64,000 bases of DNA from positions 1,765,501-1,829,500 of the forward strand of contig CP099848.1 in NCBI GenBank assembly GCA_030062745.1, given 5' to 3'. This document shows positions 11,945 to 24,608 of this stretch, piece after piece. Numbering within the stretch: the first letter of the stretch is position 1; each line of letters begins with the position of its first letter. This DNA is from Capitulum mitella (taxonomy: Eukaryota; Arthropoda; Thecostraca; Pollicipedomorpha; Pollicipedidae). A program made the translations under genes and the position numbers. The notes beneath the pieces are model-generated. The model was not told where the DNA came from. It saw only the letters and a list, made by a program, of their open reading frames with translations, and did no database searches.

Positions 11945-12270
11945 GACACCTGCCGAACGGACCCGGGTCTGGTCGGCTAGGACACCTGCCGAACGGACCT
12001 GGGTCTGGTCGGCTAGGACACCTGCCGAACGGACCCGGGTCTGGTCGGCTAGGACACCTGCCGAACGGACCCGGGTCTGGTCGGCTAGGACACCTGCTGA
12101 GGGAACCCGGGTCTGGTCGGGTGAGACACCTGATGCAGTGACCCGGGCCTGGTCGACTGAGGGAACACTTGCTGAAGGGACTCGGGGCCTGGTCGGCCAG
12201 GGGAACAACTGCTGAGGAGACTCGGGTCTGGTCGTTCTGGGGACACCTGCTGAGGGAACCCGGATCTGAT
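11945..12270. repeat. 36-bp minisatellite
   Basis: Units starting gacacctgccgaacgg occur at 11945, 11981, 12017 and 12053, exactly 36 bp apart, followed by four or five decayed units ending near 12270. The second half of the unit is cccgggtctggtcggctag. Because 36 is divisible by three, it keeps open frames on both strands. Confidence 0.95.
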
Positions 12271-12474
12271 CGGCCTATGCCCGGTTCACGGCACTGGCAC
12301 CCGTCGGTCAGCCGCTAAACACCGTTCCTGTGCGCCTCGCTCTGAGCTTAAATCGCCGGACCATTCAGAGCCCTGGATACATAACAGATTGGACGCTCAA
12401 ATACCGCTGGTCTCGAAATGGGCAGAATAGTGCCGAGGAGTAAGGTGCTCCTCCGATTCCACTGGATACGGTAC

Positions 12475-12758
12475 AGGCTGGCGCTTAGCGACAGATTTTG
12501 CTCTGGGTAGGAGCCTGATATCAAATTTTGTCATATGTCACTGGCATATGACGGAATTTATAGCAAAAAAGCAGTAGTTTTATGCTAATTTGTCTCTTAT
12601 TTAATGCACAGAAAAACATATATCGTTTGTTTTGCAACATATATATGATCACTATTACGTATTCCCGTGAAATTGTTATACGTCCAGTGTAGACACTAGA
12701 CAGCCTGGCTCAAGGGAGGCATGGCCCCCATGCCCCCCCCCCCCCGGCTACGGCCTTG
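12475..12758. mobile_element. Degraded hAT-type miniature element (copy 2)
   Basis: It aligns along its length with the intact element at 49167-49406. Shared blocks are caaattttgtcatat, tatatatgatcactatt, a gtgaaat segment, and ggcatggcccccatg before a poly-C run and the terminal ggctacg. The right terminus ends ccttg at 12758. The left terminus is eroded and starts about 12475. No clear target duplication remains. It is non-autonomous and has no coding sequence. Confidence 0.75.
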
Positions 12759-15050
12759 AATACAGGATGTTACGTATGTGTGCCTACTGCTGGGTGGTAG
12801 CGTTGGGTGCATAAGCTGGCTATTGGTGGAAAACCCAACGTGGTCCGGTTCAGTCGGGCTGCCTGGTTTCATGGACCATCTGCGTTGAATGTAAATATTG
12901 TTCATTGAGATTCAGGGGTCGAGATTCCAGTTTATATTCGACGTCTTGTCGTTTCGGGATACAATGCCGGCTGAACGCCGCTCTTTTCGCGGGAATGTTT
13001 GCTCGTGGATATCTGAAGGGTGGCGCCAGTAGTTTGTGTGATGCTAATTCACAGCTCCAGTTCTTTTTTTTAGGACTTGAGGTTTCTCGTAAATCATTCA
13101 TGACGACGGGCCCCGCAGTGAAGATTTTTTATGAGACACCGCGGGCGCGCTCAGCACGGCCTGAAACTCCGACATCACAGTAAGCGCAGGTTGTATGCGA
13201 ACCTTAACGTTAACCGTGCCCACGAGGAATACCAGATCAGATCGGACATCATGCATTTCAACTCTTGGAGGTGGTGGTACAAAAGGGAGTTTCATCGGAG
13301 TTAAAGAATACCCTTTAGGCCAAAGTGTCGTCACAGCAATGTTTCGAAAAGTCGAGCGTCCCCTAGAATACATTCGCGGAACAAAGGCAAACTTAATCAA
13401 ACTCCGATGTGAAGCTTTTTGAGGCATATTGTCGGACACAGTCTAAGGAATACCTATTCATGCATGCCTCTGTCTTAAGGCTCTGCCATCAGCCATGGGC
13501 TTCACCAAAAAAAGAAAAGAAAAAACAATGGGGACGATGTGTCCCAACTTTCCGATGTTTTAACATCACGTTTTTGGGCGCTCAATGCAAAAAACAAAAA
13601 AAATTCGTATGTGCCGTCTTTCATTGTCAGGCTTACTGGACAGCAGCTAGGCCAATCCCATCAAAGCTGGTGGTCTCTTGGGAGATCATACTCAAGAATG
13701 ATACGGTTGGTGTCAAAGTTATCAGTTAACTGTAAATTTCCTCACATTTGCCTTCAGAAGTTGAAGACAGCGAGATGGATTCGCCGCCAAACATGGGCGG
13801 TAGGAACAGGAGGGCCTGGGGGTCATGCCCCCGTTTTTGGGGAATTTAACACCAGCCCTATGGGGAAAACGCCTCTCGCCCCCCCCCCCCCATTTTTCTG
13901 GATGTTCCTATGTTCCTGCCACCAAAAAGATGTGGTACGGAAGTCCTCGGCACAGCAGCGCTACGGTGGTAAACAAAATAAGTAGTGTTTTCGGTCAGCG
14001 GGCAATAGATGGCGCTGGCAAAAGTACAGTCCGGCCAAACGCAATTTTCTCTGACAGTGTCACAGTGTGGTATATTATATGTGGACACATGGATTTGCGG
14101 GATGAGACATTTTTGCATGCATTTGGACGGAGAAGGTGGTGCAGCTTCTTCCAACATGACAAAATTGAGCATGGTCTCTGTCACATAGAAAGAAAAGACA
14201 AAGTTCTGTTGCCCACATTTGAGATTGGCGTTGGTGTGTTGGCATTTCTCGCGTATAGCGTTCTTGGCGAGTGATTCAGCCAGGTTTTTCGAAGCGATTC
14301 CAACAGCTGGCCACGTGGAAGAATTGTGTGGGATACATTCGATCAATATCCAAGAGTTAATGAAGTAAACGAGGTGTCCTGTGTTCTGGTGCAGTGAGAC
14401 AAATTTTGCCCCGTCTTAGGACAGTTCAACGCCAAAGAGGAGCTCTTTTGTCAGTCTGGCTCTAATTCAAAGTCGCAGTGCCTCGCAGGGTTCCTGAACG
14501 GATTGGTCAAGCGCGATGCTTCATCGAAGGGCGTTATTACACTAGCATTTTATCGCCTGATCTGCTGACATTGTTCTTTGCGACACTGATTCCTGGAAAG
14601 GAAACGCTGACCTCGGCCCACTCACGTGATCGAAAGGTCCGCTTTGGGTGGCGCGTGCCTGACTATAGTGGCCTGACACCTGACGCCTGACGGGGGAAGA
14701 TGCACTCGTAAAAAACCAGGCTCTGAATGATACCAGGTACACTATCGTGTCTGCCATTCGGGGCAACGGTACATCACAGTCATTGAGCAAATGAGCGTGC
14801 TAAGCTATTCATCGATGGTTATTGATGACTCCATGAAGGCACGCTTAATTGGCGCCGACCTGGTCTTCCCCATGCTGTGAAACACGCGCTTGTCTGCAAG
14901 GAAAAGCTAAACACTGGGTTCTCACTCTTGGGCATTTCCTTTCATTATGCCCGACCGGTAGCCAGGTGTCGGCGCCACGCTTGCAGCTGTTTTTTGTGCG
15001 CCCGCTGTGACGGTACGGCACCACGTCCGGCACCGCTACAAAGGCTGTCC
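12759..15050. other. Intronic stretch without a supported exon
   Basis: This is mixed, moderately AT-rich sequence. Frames of about 80-160 codons occur on both strands (for example around 12905-13183 and 13858-14346), but none shows splice signals, codon bias like the locus 1 exons, or a family motif. Some may be remnants of old transposable elements. Confidence 0.45.
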
Positions 15051-16595
15051 CTCCGCCTCGAGGCACGATACACCCCTCCAGGAGCCGGCTGCGCCTGCCC
15101 CCCGCGACCGCGGCCGTGGAGCGACGTTCTCCGGCGACGTCGGAGTCCCAGCGGCGACTCCGGGGAGCAGACGGTGACTCACGGCGGCCGTGACTCACAG
15201 CCGGCGGCCACGCGGCGGAACTGGGCGGCGTCCGAGGGCCACGCGCTCCGGTCCCGGGACCCTGTCGCTGGCCTCGTGGCCTCGAGGGTGGCCCGGCTGC
15301 AGCGGCCCCGGCTGGGTGTCGCGGCCCTGGTCTGCGGGGACACGCGTTGGTCGGGGTGGTCCGGCGGCCAGGGCTGTGGAGCCGAGGACTTCCGAGAGGT
15401 GGCGGGTCGGTCTCAGAGAAGCATGGTGGCTGTGGACAACTGATTATAGATGATCTTGAGGCATTGGCACTTACACCATGAACGCAGAATTTCGCAGATG
15501 ATTCGAGCGCTGCATAATTTGTAGTGTTGAGTCTCTTATTTATGATGGCTGCTGTGCTGGAAAAAGAATTGACGTGACGTATAGATATGCACATGTTATT
15601 GTTAAACTTCGCACTTCGAAGGATAGAAAGAACTGCACGCATGTTTCATGAGGACGCTAATTAAATGTTATCTGTTTCTCTGGAAACAACTAGTGCCGTT
15701 TCTTTATGATTTCCAACAAAGGAATCCGTTGGAAATGAGGTCAAGCCTAACAAGCTTGGCCATAATCACATTTTTGCAGTTTGCTAATGAACCACCGCGT
15801 GATTTGTTCGCCAGTACCCGTAGATGTCATGACGGACAATTAAAATGTACCTACCAGAACTGGGCAGAGGTGACATCGTTTGTCATGGACCACGTACGAA
15901 GCAGATTTGAACATCGCAAACTTTTCTGGGCGAAACACGTATTTCATTAGAGCCGCGGAATTCAGTTCCGCCTTCCTCAAAATAAGACGTTTGGCCTGTC
16001 CCTGCCTACCTGGAACTGGCGCAGTGCAGAATGGAAGTGAAGCGAAACGGTGACATCATCGGGCGTCCGGGCCTCTGCAGGGGTCAACGGCACCGATGTT
16101 TTTCTGTGCCGGCCGCCGACGCACGCTTTGCGCCGCGACTCCAGCCGACTCCGCGGCGGCCGTCCGGCCATGTTCTGCGGTCCACACGCGGCTCGGCGGC
16201 CGCTCATTGCAAGGCCGGCCGAGCAGAGCGCGGGGGCGAGAACACCGGGCAGAGAGAGGGAGAGGAACCCGATCGGCAGCGTTCAGGGCCATTGGGCACG
16301 GTGCCGACCGCGGTCCGGACCGCTGCGGCGCCGGCGGCCGCCGCAGCCAGGGCCGCCCTATTTGGCGAAGTCGACTTTCCGAGTCGCGGTCGGCCGGCGG
16401 CGGCGCCGCGTCGGCTCGACCAGCTGTGAAAGCCGGCGCCGGGGGCGGCGGGCGGCGCGTGCTGGGCCAGCGCCGGCGGCGGCAGGGCGCCGGCGTCACA
16501 ACCGGCCGGCACCTGGGGCCGAGCCGGCGGCGGGCGGCGCTCGGGCGGCGGCGGCCTGGCGGCCGGCCGGCTCCTTATCAGGAGGGGCCGGCCGG

Positions 16596-16603
16596 TGACG
16601 TCA
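16596..16603. promoter_or_regulatory. CRE palindrome TGACGTCA upstream of the alternative first exon
   Basis: This is a perfect CRE/ATF palindrome in the CpG-rich island, about 240 bp before the ATG at 16839. Its first three bases also form an in-frame stop upstream of that ATG, which supports the ATG as the true start if the region is transcribed without splicing. Use as a promoter element is inferred from position and composition. Confidence 0.5.
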
Positions 16604-16838
16604 GAGGGGCCGCCGGCCGGTCCGGGGCGGCCGGCGCGGCGGCGCGGCGGCGGCGGCGCGCAGTGGCAGCCGGTCGGCCGGCCGCGCTGGAGAGCGAGCT
16701 CGCCGCGCCGCTCCGTGCCGGCGCGGGTTCGGCGGCCGACGGCGGCTCCGGCGGCGGCCGCTCGCGTGACCGCGCGACGCCGCCCGCCACCGACCGCGCC
16801 CGGCCGCAGTGCTCGGCTGGTGCGCGCAGCCCGTGTCA

Positions 16839-19058
16839 ATGTGGCGGCGGGCGACGCCAGAGCCCATGGAAAACTCCAGCGGCTACGTGTCCAACACCAA
16901 CTCGATGAACCCGCCGGTCAAGTACGCCACCATCGGCCGCAAGCAGCCGGGCGGCGTGAAACGCACCTCCTCGCTGATGGTGCCGCAGCCGCAGCTGCCG
17001 CCCGCGCACAAGGCCAACCCCATCCCGAAGCCGAAGCGCAGCTACCCGCCGAAGGACGCGCGCAAGACGCTGAAGAACGACCTCAGCAGGCCGTCGTCGC
17101 GCGCCTCCAAGAGCAGCGTCAACTCGGGGTCCGGCCTGCGCCGGCCGTCGCCGCGCGGCGAGGCGTCCGGCGGCAAGTCGACGCCTCGCCGCGGCGGCCT
17201 GCGCGCCTCGCACTCCAAGATCCGGCGGCCCGACTCGCGCGCCTCGTCCAAGGCGCTGATCCTGCGCCGGCGCGAGTCGACGCGGCGCGCCAAGCCGGCG
17301 GCGCGCGCGGCACCGTCGCGCCCGGCCGGCGGCCGCTCCGGCAGCCGGCCCGGCTCGCGCTCCTCGCAGGGCGCGCCGCCGGCCGCCAAGCCGAGCTCCT
17401 CCAAGTCCTTCTTCAGCTGGAAGCCGAAGCTGATGCTGAAGCGGTCCAAGTCGCTGCACGCGAAGAAGGATGCGCCCAAGGCGCGCGAGATCCGCTTCGG
17501 CGACGAGGGCCAGCCGGGGGTGATCCTGATGAGTGGCGTGGAGCACCGGCGGGCCGGCGGCGGCGCGCCGGACCACCGGCCTGGTCCCGGCCTCCGTGGC
17601 GAGCCTTACGTCACGGCGCCGGCCGGCGGCGGCGGCGGCTGGGTCTCTCAGACGTTGCCGCGGCCGCCGCGACTGCCCGGGAGCCCAAGCCGCGCCAAGC
17701 GCGCGGCCAGCGTCGACGCGCTCGAGCGGCGCGGCCCGGCCGGCGACGCGCCGCCGTCGTCGCCGTCGCCGCCGCAGAGCAGCCCGCGTCGGCCGCGCGC
17801 CAAGGAACCGCTGCGGCCGACGCGCAGCGTGTCGCCGTTCAAGGGCCGGCCGCCGTCGGAGCTGTCGAGCTCGCCGGCGCCGCGCGCGCCCGTGTGGCGC
17901 GCCTCTTCCGACGGCTCGCTCACGGAGACCATCACCAACCTGTCCACCATCTCGGTCAGCAAGGACAGGGCCAAGCAGGGCGGCGCCTGGCAGCAGCGAC
18001 AGCCGCCCAGGCGGACCGCCAAGCCGGCCAAGGGCCGCGACAGTGATAAACCCTCTGTGATAGACTTCATCAAGCGCAAGCTGTCGATAAAGCCCCGGGA
18101 AAAGCCGCGGCCGACGCCGGTCAAGCGGACCGGGCGCGCCTCGTCGTCGTCGACGTCGTCGCCGGAGCGGGCCGTGCGGCGCGGTCACATGAAGGCGGCC
18201 AAGTCGCACGACGTGCTGTCCGCGGAGCAGCGGCCCGGCCCGGCCGTCGCCGGCGACGCGGACGAGCAGCGCTACCGCTCCCTGCCCCGCAGCAAGCAGC
18301 GCGCCGGCGGCACGACGCTGTCGCGCAAGATCTCCAGCATGGGCTGGGGCACGTTCGGGCGGGCGCAGGGCGAGCGCGGCCGCGGCCCGCCGGCCGGGCC
18401 GAGCCGGCCGCCGCCGGAGCGCCGCTCGCCGCCGCCACAGGCTGCGCCGCTCGCCGCGCGCGCGCCGGACTCGCCGCGGCCGCGACCGCCGCCGAAGCAG
18501 CCGGTCGACTCGCTGCGCGGCCGGCCGGGCCCGTCGCCCGACGACGAGGAGCCGATCCAGCCCATCATTCAGGAGCGGCGCGCGCTGTCGCAGCCGTCGC
18601 TGTTCTTCCCGCACGACGAGCCGCCGTCGGCCGAGGAGCCGTTCACGCTGTACGCCAACATCCCGTTCCAGCTGCCGGCGCGGCGACCCGCCTCGCCGAG
18701 TGCGGCCGCCGTCGCCAGCTCGCTCAAGGCCAAGCGGGCCATGTCGCAGCCGAGTCTGCTGGAGCCGCGGCCGCCCAGCCCGCCGTCGCGCTCGTCCGCC
18801 GACCGCTCCGACACCATCTACGCGTACAGCCCGCACCAGCGCGGCCAGCGGCCGGCCGGGCCGCGGCCGGCGCCCGTCACGCGCACCGTCTGGCGGCCCA
18901 GCATCACCGTCAAGCACAAGAGCATCCTGAAGCGGCGCAAGTCGACCGAGCCGCGCCCCGGCGACGCGCCGCCGGCGGCCGACGGCCGGCGCCGCGCCGA
19001 GCCGCCGCGCCAGGGCGTCCTGCACGGCATCGCCCACAACATCAGGAGCGTGTTCAAG
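16839..19058 (+). CDS. Locus 1, 2.2-kb alternative 5' exon (740 codons)
   Basis: The open frame starts at ATG 16839 (MWRRATPEPMENSSGYVSN) or the second ATG at 16866 and runs 740 codons to the donor AAG|GTGAGC at 19059, in phase 0. That fits the next exon at 23547. An in-frame stop at 16596-16598 lies upstream with no other ATG between. Third positions are nearly all G or C. The protein is very rich in Ser, Pro, Arg and Lys and is predicted disordered. Constrained-looking islands include PVKYATIGRKQPGG, KSFFSWKPKLMLKRSKSLH, DKPSVIDFIKRKLSIK, EEPFTLYANIPFQL, two similar motifs (RALSQPSLFF and RAMSQPSLLE), and HGIAHNIRSVFK at the donor. Arg-X-X-Ser sites suggest 14-3-3 or kinase targets. Read past the donor, the frame stops at 19169. 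The family is not recognised. Use as an alternative first exon is inferred from the upstream CpG island and the phase. Confidence 0.75.
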
Positions 19059-22000
19059 GTGAGCGCCGCGGCCGGCGCGGCCGCCGCTCCGCCCCGACCG
19101 GTCAGTCGCGCCGCGCCGCCGCGCAACGGTCTCCAAGGCCAGCGGCCGGCCGCCGTTCTCGGGCGCTAATCGTCGCCCGGACGGGATGAGGTCGCCTCCC
19201 GCCGCCGCCGGAGCTGGTGCGGGTCTTGCGGTGTCTCGCGGCAGCTCGGTCACCGGTAGCGTCGTTCACGGCTCGGTTGGGTGGCGTCGGGTCCGGTTGC
19301 CTCTCACGGACGCTGACCGCTTCCCGGAAAGTCGGGGGTGTTGGTTTAATGCCCGTCTCGCCGTGCGTTTGCGCGGATATCCGTTGGTTTGCGCCTTTAA
19401 TGCGCTGGCCTCCGACCGTCGAAGCAGTGGTCACTCGTAGCTTCGAACAGCCTCGGCGCCTTTCGTGGCCGGTAAACAGGAAAACCCTTTGCGGCGGGCA
19501 AAGTTGCCTCTGCCGCGGCTCCGACGGGCATTGTTCGGCGCTGCGGTCGTGGCGCCAGAGAACTCAGACACCTGTTACGTCACTGGTGGTGCGCTGGAGG
19601 CCGCTGCAAGCGGTGACGTCACCCGCTGTTCCGGGGCCACTGCGGCTTGCGGGATCACAGACAGATTCCGGGGTCACTCTGTCATGGAAACTCGGCGGTT
19701 GCATGGCACCGTGGATATCGGCACATGCCGATCTCGGCGGCGCCTCGTCCGGGGGCGCCCGTCGGTCGTCTCCAGCTGTTCTGACGTCACCGGTGTCCGG
19801 CCGACCGTCTCCGTCAGCCAGCTGTCGCGGCCGGCCGGGCCCGGCAGCCGTCCATTCCGCACACGTACCGCGCGGCAAACACACGCCTACGCCGCCGCCA
19901 TCGCGTATGCAACGAGGAAAGAGCATTAAAGAGCTGTCGCCGGCTATCGGGAGGGGCGATCGGAGCCGCGGCCGGTCTCCCGGTCACGCGATCAGGCCGC
20001 GCCGGACCGCCGCCGCCGCCGGCCGGTCCCGCCGGCGCCCGCGGCCCGCGGAGCCGCCGGCCGGCGCCGCCGTCGGTGCAGGACGCGTTATCCGGGACGG
20101 CTGGAACGACGGCAGACGGCTGGGGGTTTGGTCGTGAAGACGACGACGGCAACGACGTGAGCCCAGCCGCGGAGCCTCGCTGTCAGGGTGATCGCTCGGC
20201 GATGAACTATGCAGTGATCTGCTGGTGGGGCCGGTGAAGCTGCGGACCCGTGTGGGGACCGTCTGGAAGGCGTAGGTAGAGCGGCTCTCGGCCGGCCCGT
20301 TGCGGGGCCTCGTCAGGCGCCGGCGTGCTCTCCGCTCATGCAGTTCTGCAGTCACCGGATGGCGCAAGGTCACGGCAGGGTTCGGCCGGGGCCGGCCGGT
20401 CGGCCAGCTGGCCCGGGCGGCTTATCTGACGTCGCCGCAATCGGCTGACCACTGCAAGCCGGCGAGGGGGCGGACGGCGCCGTCTTGACCGGTTCTGACC
20501 CGGCTCGCCCACGGTCGGAGTCCCGCTCCTCTACCCGGCGCTCGGCCCGCACCCGAGGCGCTCTGCGATAGATTGCGGTGGTGTGGGTGGGGTTCGGCCC
20601 GCCCGGTTGTTACGCCCACCGTGGCCGAATCGGGCCGGATCTGATTTCTCTCGGCCATGGCTGCCGCGTCTGGGAGCTGCAGCCGGCTGCGGTCTGCGCC
20701 GCAGGGCATCGCGGTGGGGTCACGGCCTGGCGAGGCAGGAAACAGACGGCCGCTGAGAAGAAAAAAGAGAAGTGAGAAAAGAGAAGCGTCGAGACGAAAA
20801 AACGATGTGAACGGGTAGGGCTCACGACGCGCCAGCAGGCTGGTTTTCGATCTCTTCGCTGAGGACGTCGACTCCAGACGTTGGCCAAACGAAGCGACCG
20901 AAGACCGCTGATTCTTTGCCTGGCATTCACTGAAGGGAAAAGAACTGACGCCGACGCGAGGCGTCGGACTGAGATTGCTCCGAGACTGCGGCGCAGGCTC
21001 CGAGACTGCGGCTGCTTTGTCGCAGTGTCTGACGCCGCGGGCTGAACCGGCGGCCCGGCTGTCCGTGCCTTCCAACTCACGTGACGGCTGAGAGGTCGTG
21101 CAACAGCTGGAAGAAACGTCTTGTAACTCCACGGTGAAGGAGTGGCGGGGGAACGGGGCCACGACAAAAGCAGACAAAAGCAGACGCCCGGGGTTGGAGC
21201 ACCGCAAAACACGATGGTGCATCCTTTTCAAAAAGGTAGCGTGACGAGTTTACCGCGGGCTGGTGTTGTATAGATCCGTGATGACTGATTGGTTACTGGG
21301 TCTTCAGAACGTACCGACTATGAGATCATATGGCGCCCAGTACAATTTCGTGACAATATGTCAGCATTATTCGCCTGATAACCTCGAACTGTTCGTTTTG
21401 CCGCTCCAAATCAAGCCCTTTTTGGGGTTTCAAGGCGCCTTGGCACGCAGAAACGCGTAGGGGCCTGTTTCCTAACGGTGTCGATTCAGGATTTTGTGAC
21501 GGCTATTTACTGCTGTGTGTAAGGTCTTGAAAGCCATATTTCAGCCTCTGATGAAGGTTCCTCAAATGTGCTCTCCTGCGTCCACAAAATTTCCCCCTCC
21601 TGCACACATCGGGCTTTTCTAAACGTAGAATCGGAAGCCAGTGTCACTTAAGAGAGCATTCACACCGTTCACATTCACTGGATAACGGTGAACGTATCCA
21701 CTTATCAGTAGGTTAATATGCCAGCTCCGCCTTAGTATTTCCCATCCTAATAAACAGCGCAAATGATGCAGATAGTTTAATGGCAATGACTGCATAAATG
21801 ATGCAAATAATTTAGCAGTCCAAATGGTGCGTTTCCGGTCATCCGTAATTTAGCGTTACTTTGATACAATTACCGTTGCTTCATTACGTCGATTTGGGTC
21901 CTGCACGACATTCTGTTTCGGAAGAGGGCGTATATTTCTCGCCACCTGGGTATCTGGGGACAGACCACCCGGTCTCCACCTTCACTGGCTCGGTCAAAAC

Positions 22001-23546
22001 GTCAGAAATGATGTCGGTGATGCGCCGCAAAGTCGAGCTGATTACAGACCCACGCTCGTTTCACGCGTCATTATGCTGTCTCGGGTCGTCGGCGTCTGGA
22101 GGATGATGCCTCGCCTGCATCGTTTTTTATGGCTACGCAGTCGTGAATGGAACGTTAGGCACGTATAATTTGGCTTAAGGTGCTCGACGATGGCCCGGAG
22201 TGCACCTCCACACACAGACCCGGGCGCGATGTGTCGTGAGACTACCCCATTCAAATTAATAGCGGTCTGGGTGTGCGTGAGATTAACTGAATTTATGTAA
22301 CCACTCATAACTGGCTTATCGATCGTCGTGCGAAGGGCGGTCTTGGAAGTTTCAACTTTGACCTCGCCTGGTATTCTTCCTGCACGAGTCTGAAGTCGTT
22401 CGTTCCAGCGCCCTCGCGTTTGCGGCTGCGATTTGTAAAGTCGTTGGCTTGTAAACTAGTGTCATGATCGGCTATTTAGTGTTTTTTGTTCTTGTTGCAC
22501 GGCGATCGTGTGAAACCGAACAGCGTTTATCGCCATTTGCATCACGGTCCGCCTGGCGGCCGTCGTTGCATTTCGTTCAGACCAATGTTTGCCAAAACAG
22601 CACTTTGACCGCAACCACTCTTAGCCGGTGTGCACGAATATTTTTCGTGACTGATCGGCTTCAGGGTGACCTGGACCCGCCCACCTGGCCCTCGCGGTCC
22701 GCCGGCCGCTCGGGTCGGGGGCAGGTCGGCCCGGTAGGGGGCGGCGCTTGATTACCGCCCGTCCGGCCAGCCTTGACCCAGACTGCGGCGCCAATGACGT
22801 CACCCGATGTGGAATCGCGTCAGTTTTTCCGTCGGCCCGGCTCAGCCGGAACCGGACGGCCTTTGTTCGGCGGTCTGTGTGACATCAGCGCGCAGTCGGG
22901 TCCCCTGTCGGCCGCTTGCCCGCCGGCTTTCTCAGTTTCCTGTGTTCATTATTCCGATCTGCGGAATAGGTGAGTCAGCGGCCGCGAAGTGGTGAAACGG
23001 ACACAAACTGAATGATATGCAGAGCGAATTGACTTCTCGGGTTCCGAGTTCTGTGAAGGTATCTTACGCATTGCTTCCGATGAATTCCTGAGGCGTCTGG
23101 GAGCGGTCTCATGATTCGGCATGTTTCAAAAGTTATAAAGTGACGCGAGTGTAATGTGATGCAAGTGCCTTTTACATATTTTCACAGGCTCTGCGCTGTG
23201 GGGCGTACTTTGCATCGCACAGGATCTGCTTCAGCCATGAGAATCACCACCGAACTATCCAGTCGTGACATTCTCCGTCTGGAAGGTCGATATCGGATCG
23301 CTGTCAGCGAATGGCTACCGTTTTCTTATGTGCTGACTTTCCACCAGCACGTCCCGTCCGACTCGCCGTTTTTGTTCCCAGCATGAGAGGCAGCGGGAAG
23401 TCACGTCCGACCGGCCCTCCGTATCCCCGTCGCCGGGGGCACAGAGCGCTGCGCGGCGTGCCTGACGTATGCCCTGTGCCCCGGCACATTCCCGGCCATC
23501 GGCGCGATCCGTCGACGTATCACGTGGCTATCTTCTCTGCCCCCAG
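19059..23546 (+). other. Intron between the alternative exon and exon 23547
   Basis: GC-rich to about 20600, with TGACGTCA palindromes at 19614-19621, 19782-19789 and 22795-22802. A tandem pair of ctccgagactgcgg lies near 20977-21010. A donor-like gtgagt at 22970, after the GC-rich stretch 22650-22968, could end a non-coding alternative first exon, but there is no direct support. No further coding exon was found. Confidence 0.5.
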
Positions 23547-23708
23547 CACAAGAGGAACGGGGACGACCGCGTGCCGGAGGGGTACGTGGCCGTGCCGGGC
23601 GGCGCCGTCGTGTCGGAGCGCTTCACCAACATCACCAACACACACGAGGAGAAGGACGACGTGCGCGAGGAGGAGGAGGTGCACCACCTCGGCCACTACA
23701 GCAACGAG
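23547..23708 (+). CDS. Locus 1, shared exon (54 codons)
   Basis: The acceptor tatcttctctgcccccag ends at 23546 and the donor is GTCAGT at 23709. Both ends are phase 0. The peptide runs from HKRNGDDRVPEGYVAVPGG through VVSERFTNITNTHEEKDD to a Glu-rich EEEEVHHLGHYSNE. It can be entered from the exon ending at 11166 or from the 2.2-kb exon ending at 19058, since both leave in phase 0. It is the first exon common to both predicted isoforms. It is polar with no membrane segment, and it belongs to no family I recognise. Confidence 0.85.
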
Positions 23709-24576
23709 GTCAGTGAGCACCCCTCCCCGAAGCCCGGCTCCGCTCTGATGGGGTGAGACGTTACCGCGTAGTCCCGACCGGCGGTGTTTATCCTCGTGTC
23801 GGGGAGGATTTATGATCGTCTGTTATTCGTGCGAGCGCTTGTTTTCGCGGTCATCCGCGAGCGCTTGCGACAGAATTACGCCGTATGACCGAAAGCAGCT
23901 AGTCGTTTCTATGTAGGCGCTGTTTGGAAGTCACGGTAAGGACGACGCTTGTAATCTGAAGGTAGTGACATAGAAATCTATTTCTGGTAACTGTTGCACT
24001 GTATTGTGCTGCTTAACGGTGTCACAGGATACTTTTTTAATCCATTTGGTTCCATTACTTTTGTCGACTATGAGCAAATATCCAATATTTCCTAGAAAAC
24101 GCGCAGCATGCTCGTTGTAATTACATTTGGCATTTGTGCGACGTCTTGTACCTGTCGATTTTTATTGGGGTTCTAGGTAATCACTGCGATGTAAAATCTC
24201 TGCTGTGCCTTTAAAGCCACATTTTTTGAAAACTTCCTTTGGTTCCGCATTCATCTTAATTTGTTTAAAAAAATTGTCATTAGTTGCGTATATTGCCGTA
24301 GGCGAATATACCAGTTCTGTTTCTATGATGACAGAGCGGAAAAGGCAATGCACTGCCTATCGATTACCTTTGCTCATCCAGAGGTACTGTACGCGACAAT
24401 GCAGGATGATTTAATTTATGCTTTTTAATTTATTTTATTTATTATTATTTTAATTTAATTTAATTTATGCCTAAGCTTTTCACGGCATGGACTCGCGTGC
24501 CTAGGGACTTGAAACGTCTCAGAAGCCTAATCCGTCCCTTAATTTAGAACATACTCCGAAATTTTTGTGGCGACCT

Positions 24577-24608
24577 AACCGGACCTGTCGCACCAAACAG
24601 GTCCGGTT
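24577..24608. other. Perfect 12-bp inverted repeat
   Basis: AACCGGACCTGT (24577-24588) and its exact reverse complement (24597-24608) are separated by the eight bases cgcaccaa. It lies inside an intron, with no T-run or coding context. It could be a transposon terminus or a structured RNA element. Function unknown. Confidence 0.7.

Larger units (their letters stand above)
11167..16838 (+). other. Intronic stretch of locus 1 upstream of the alternative exon
   Basis: It holds the 36-bp minisatellite (11945-12270), a degraded hAT-type miniature element (12475-12758) and GC-rich islands at 15050-15440 and 16090-16830. The last island directly precedes the start codon at 16839. I see no further exon with convincing splice sites. 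Confidence 0.6.

Noticed and set aside
13540..14350. Frames of 100-160 codons on both strands, considered as a degraded transposon protein
   Set aside because: No recognisable transposase or polymerase motif, no termini, and no codon bias like the real exons.
16595..18046. 483-codon + strand frame overlapping the 2.2-kb exon
   Set aside because: It is another frame through the same GC-rich exon. It reads as Arg/Ala/Gly low complexity without constrained motifs, and starts upstream in the CpG island.
16836..19253. 805-codon open frame on the - strand opposite the 2.2-kb exon
   Set aside because: It is longer than the sense frame, but it results from near-total G/C at sense third positions, which removes stops on the other strand. 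The composition is Arg/Ala/Gly noise, and the splice donor and motif content support the + strand.
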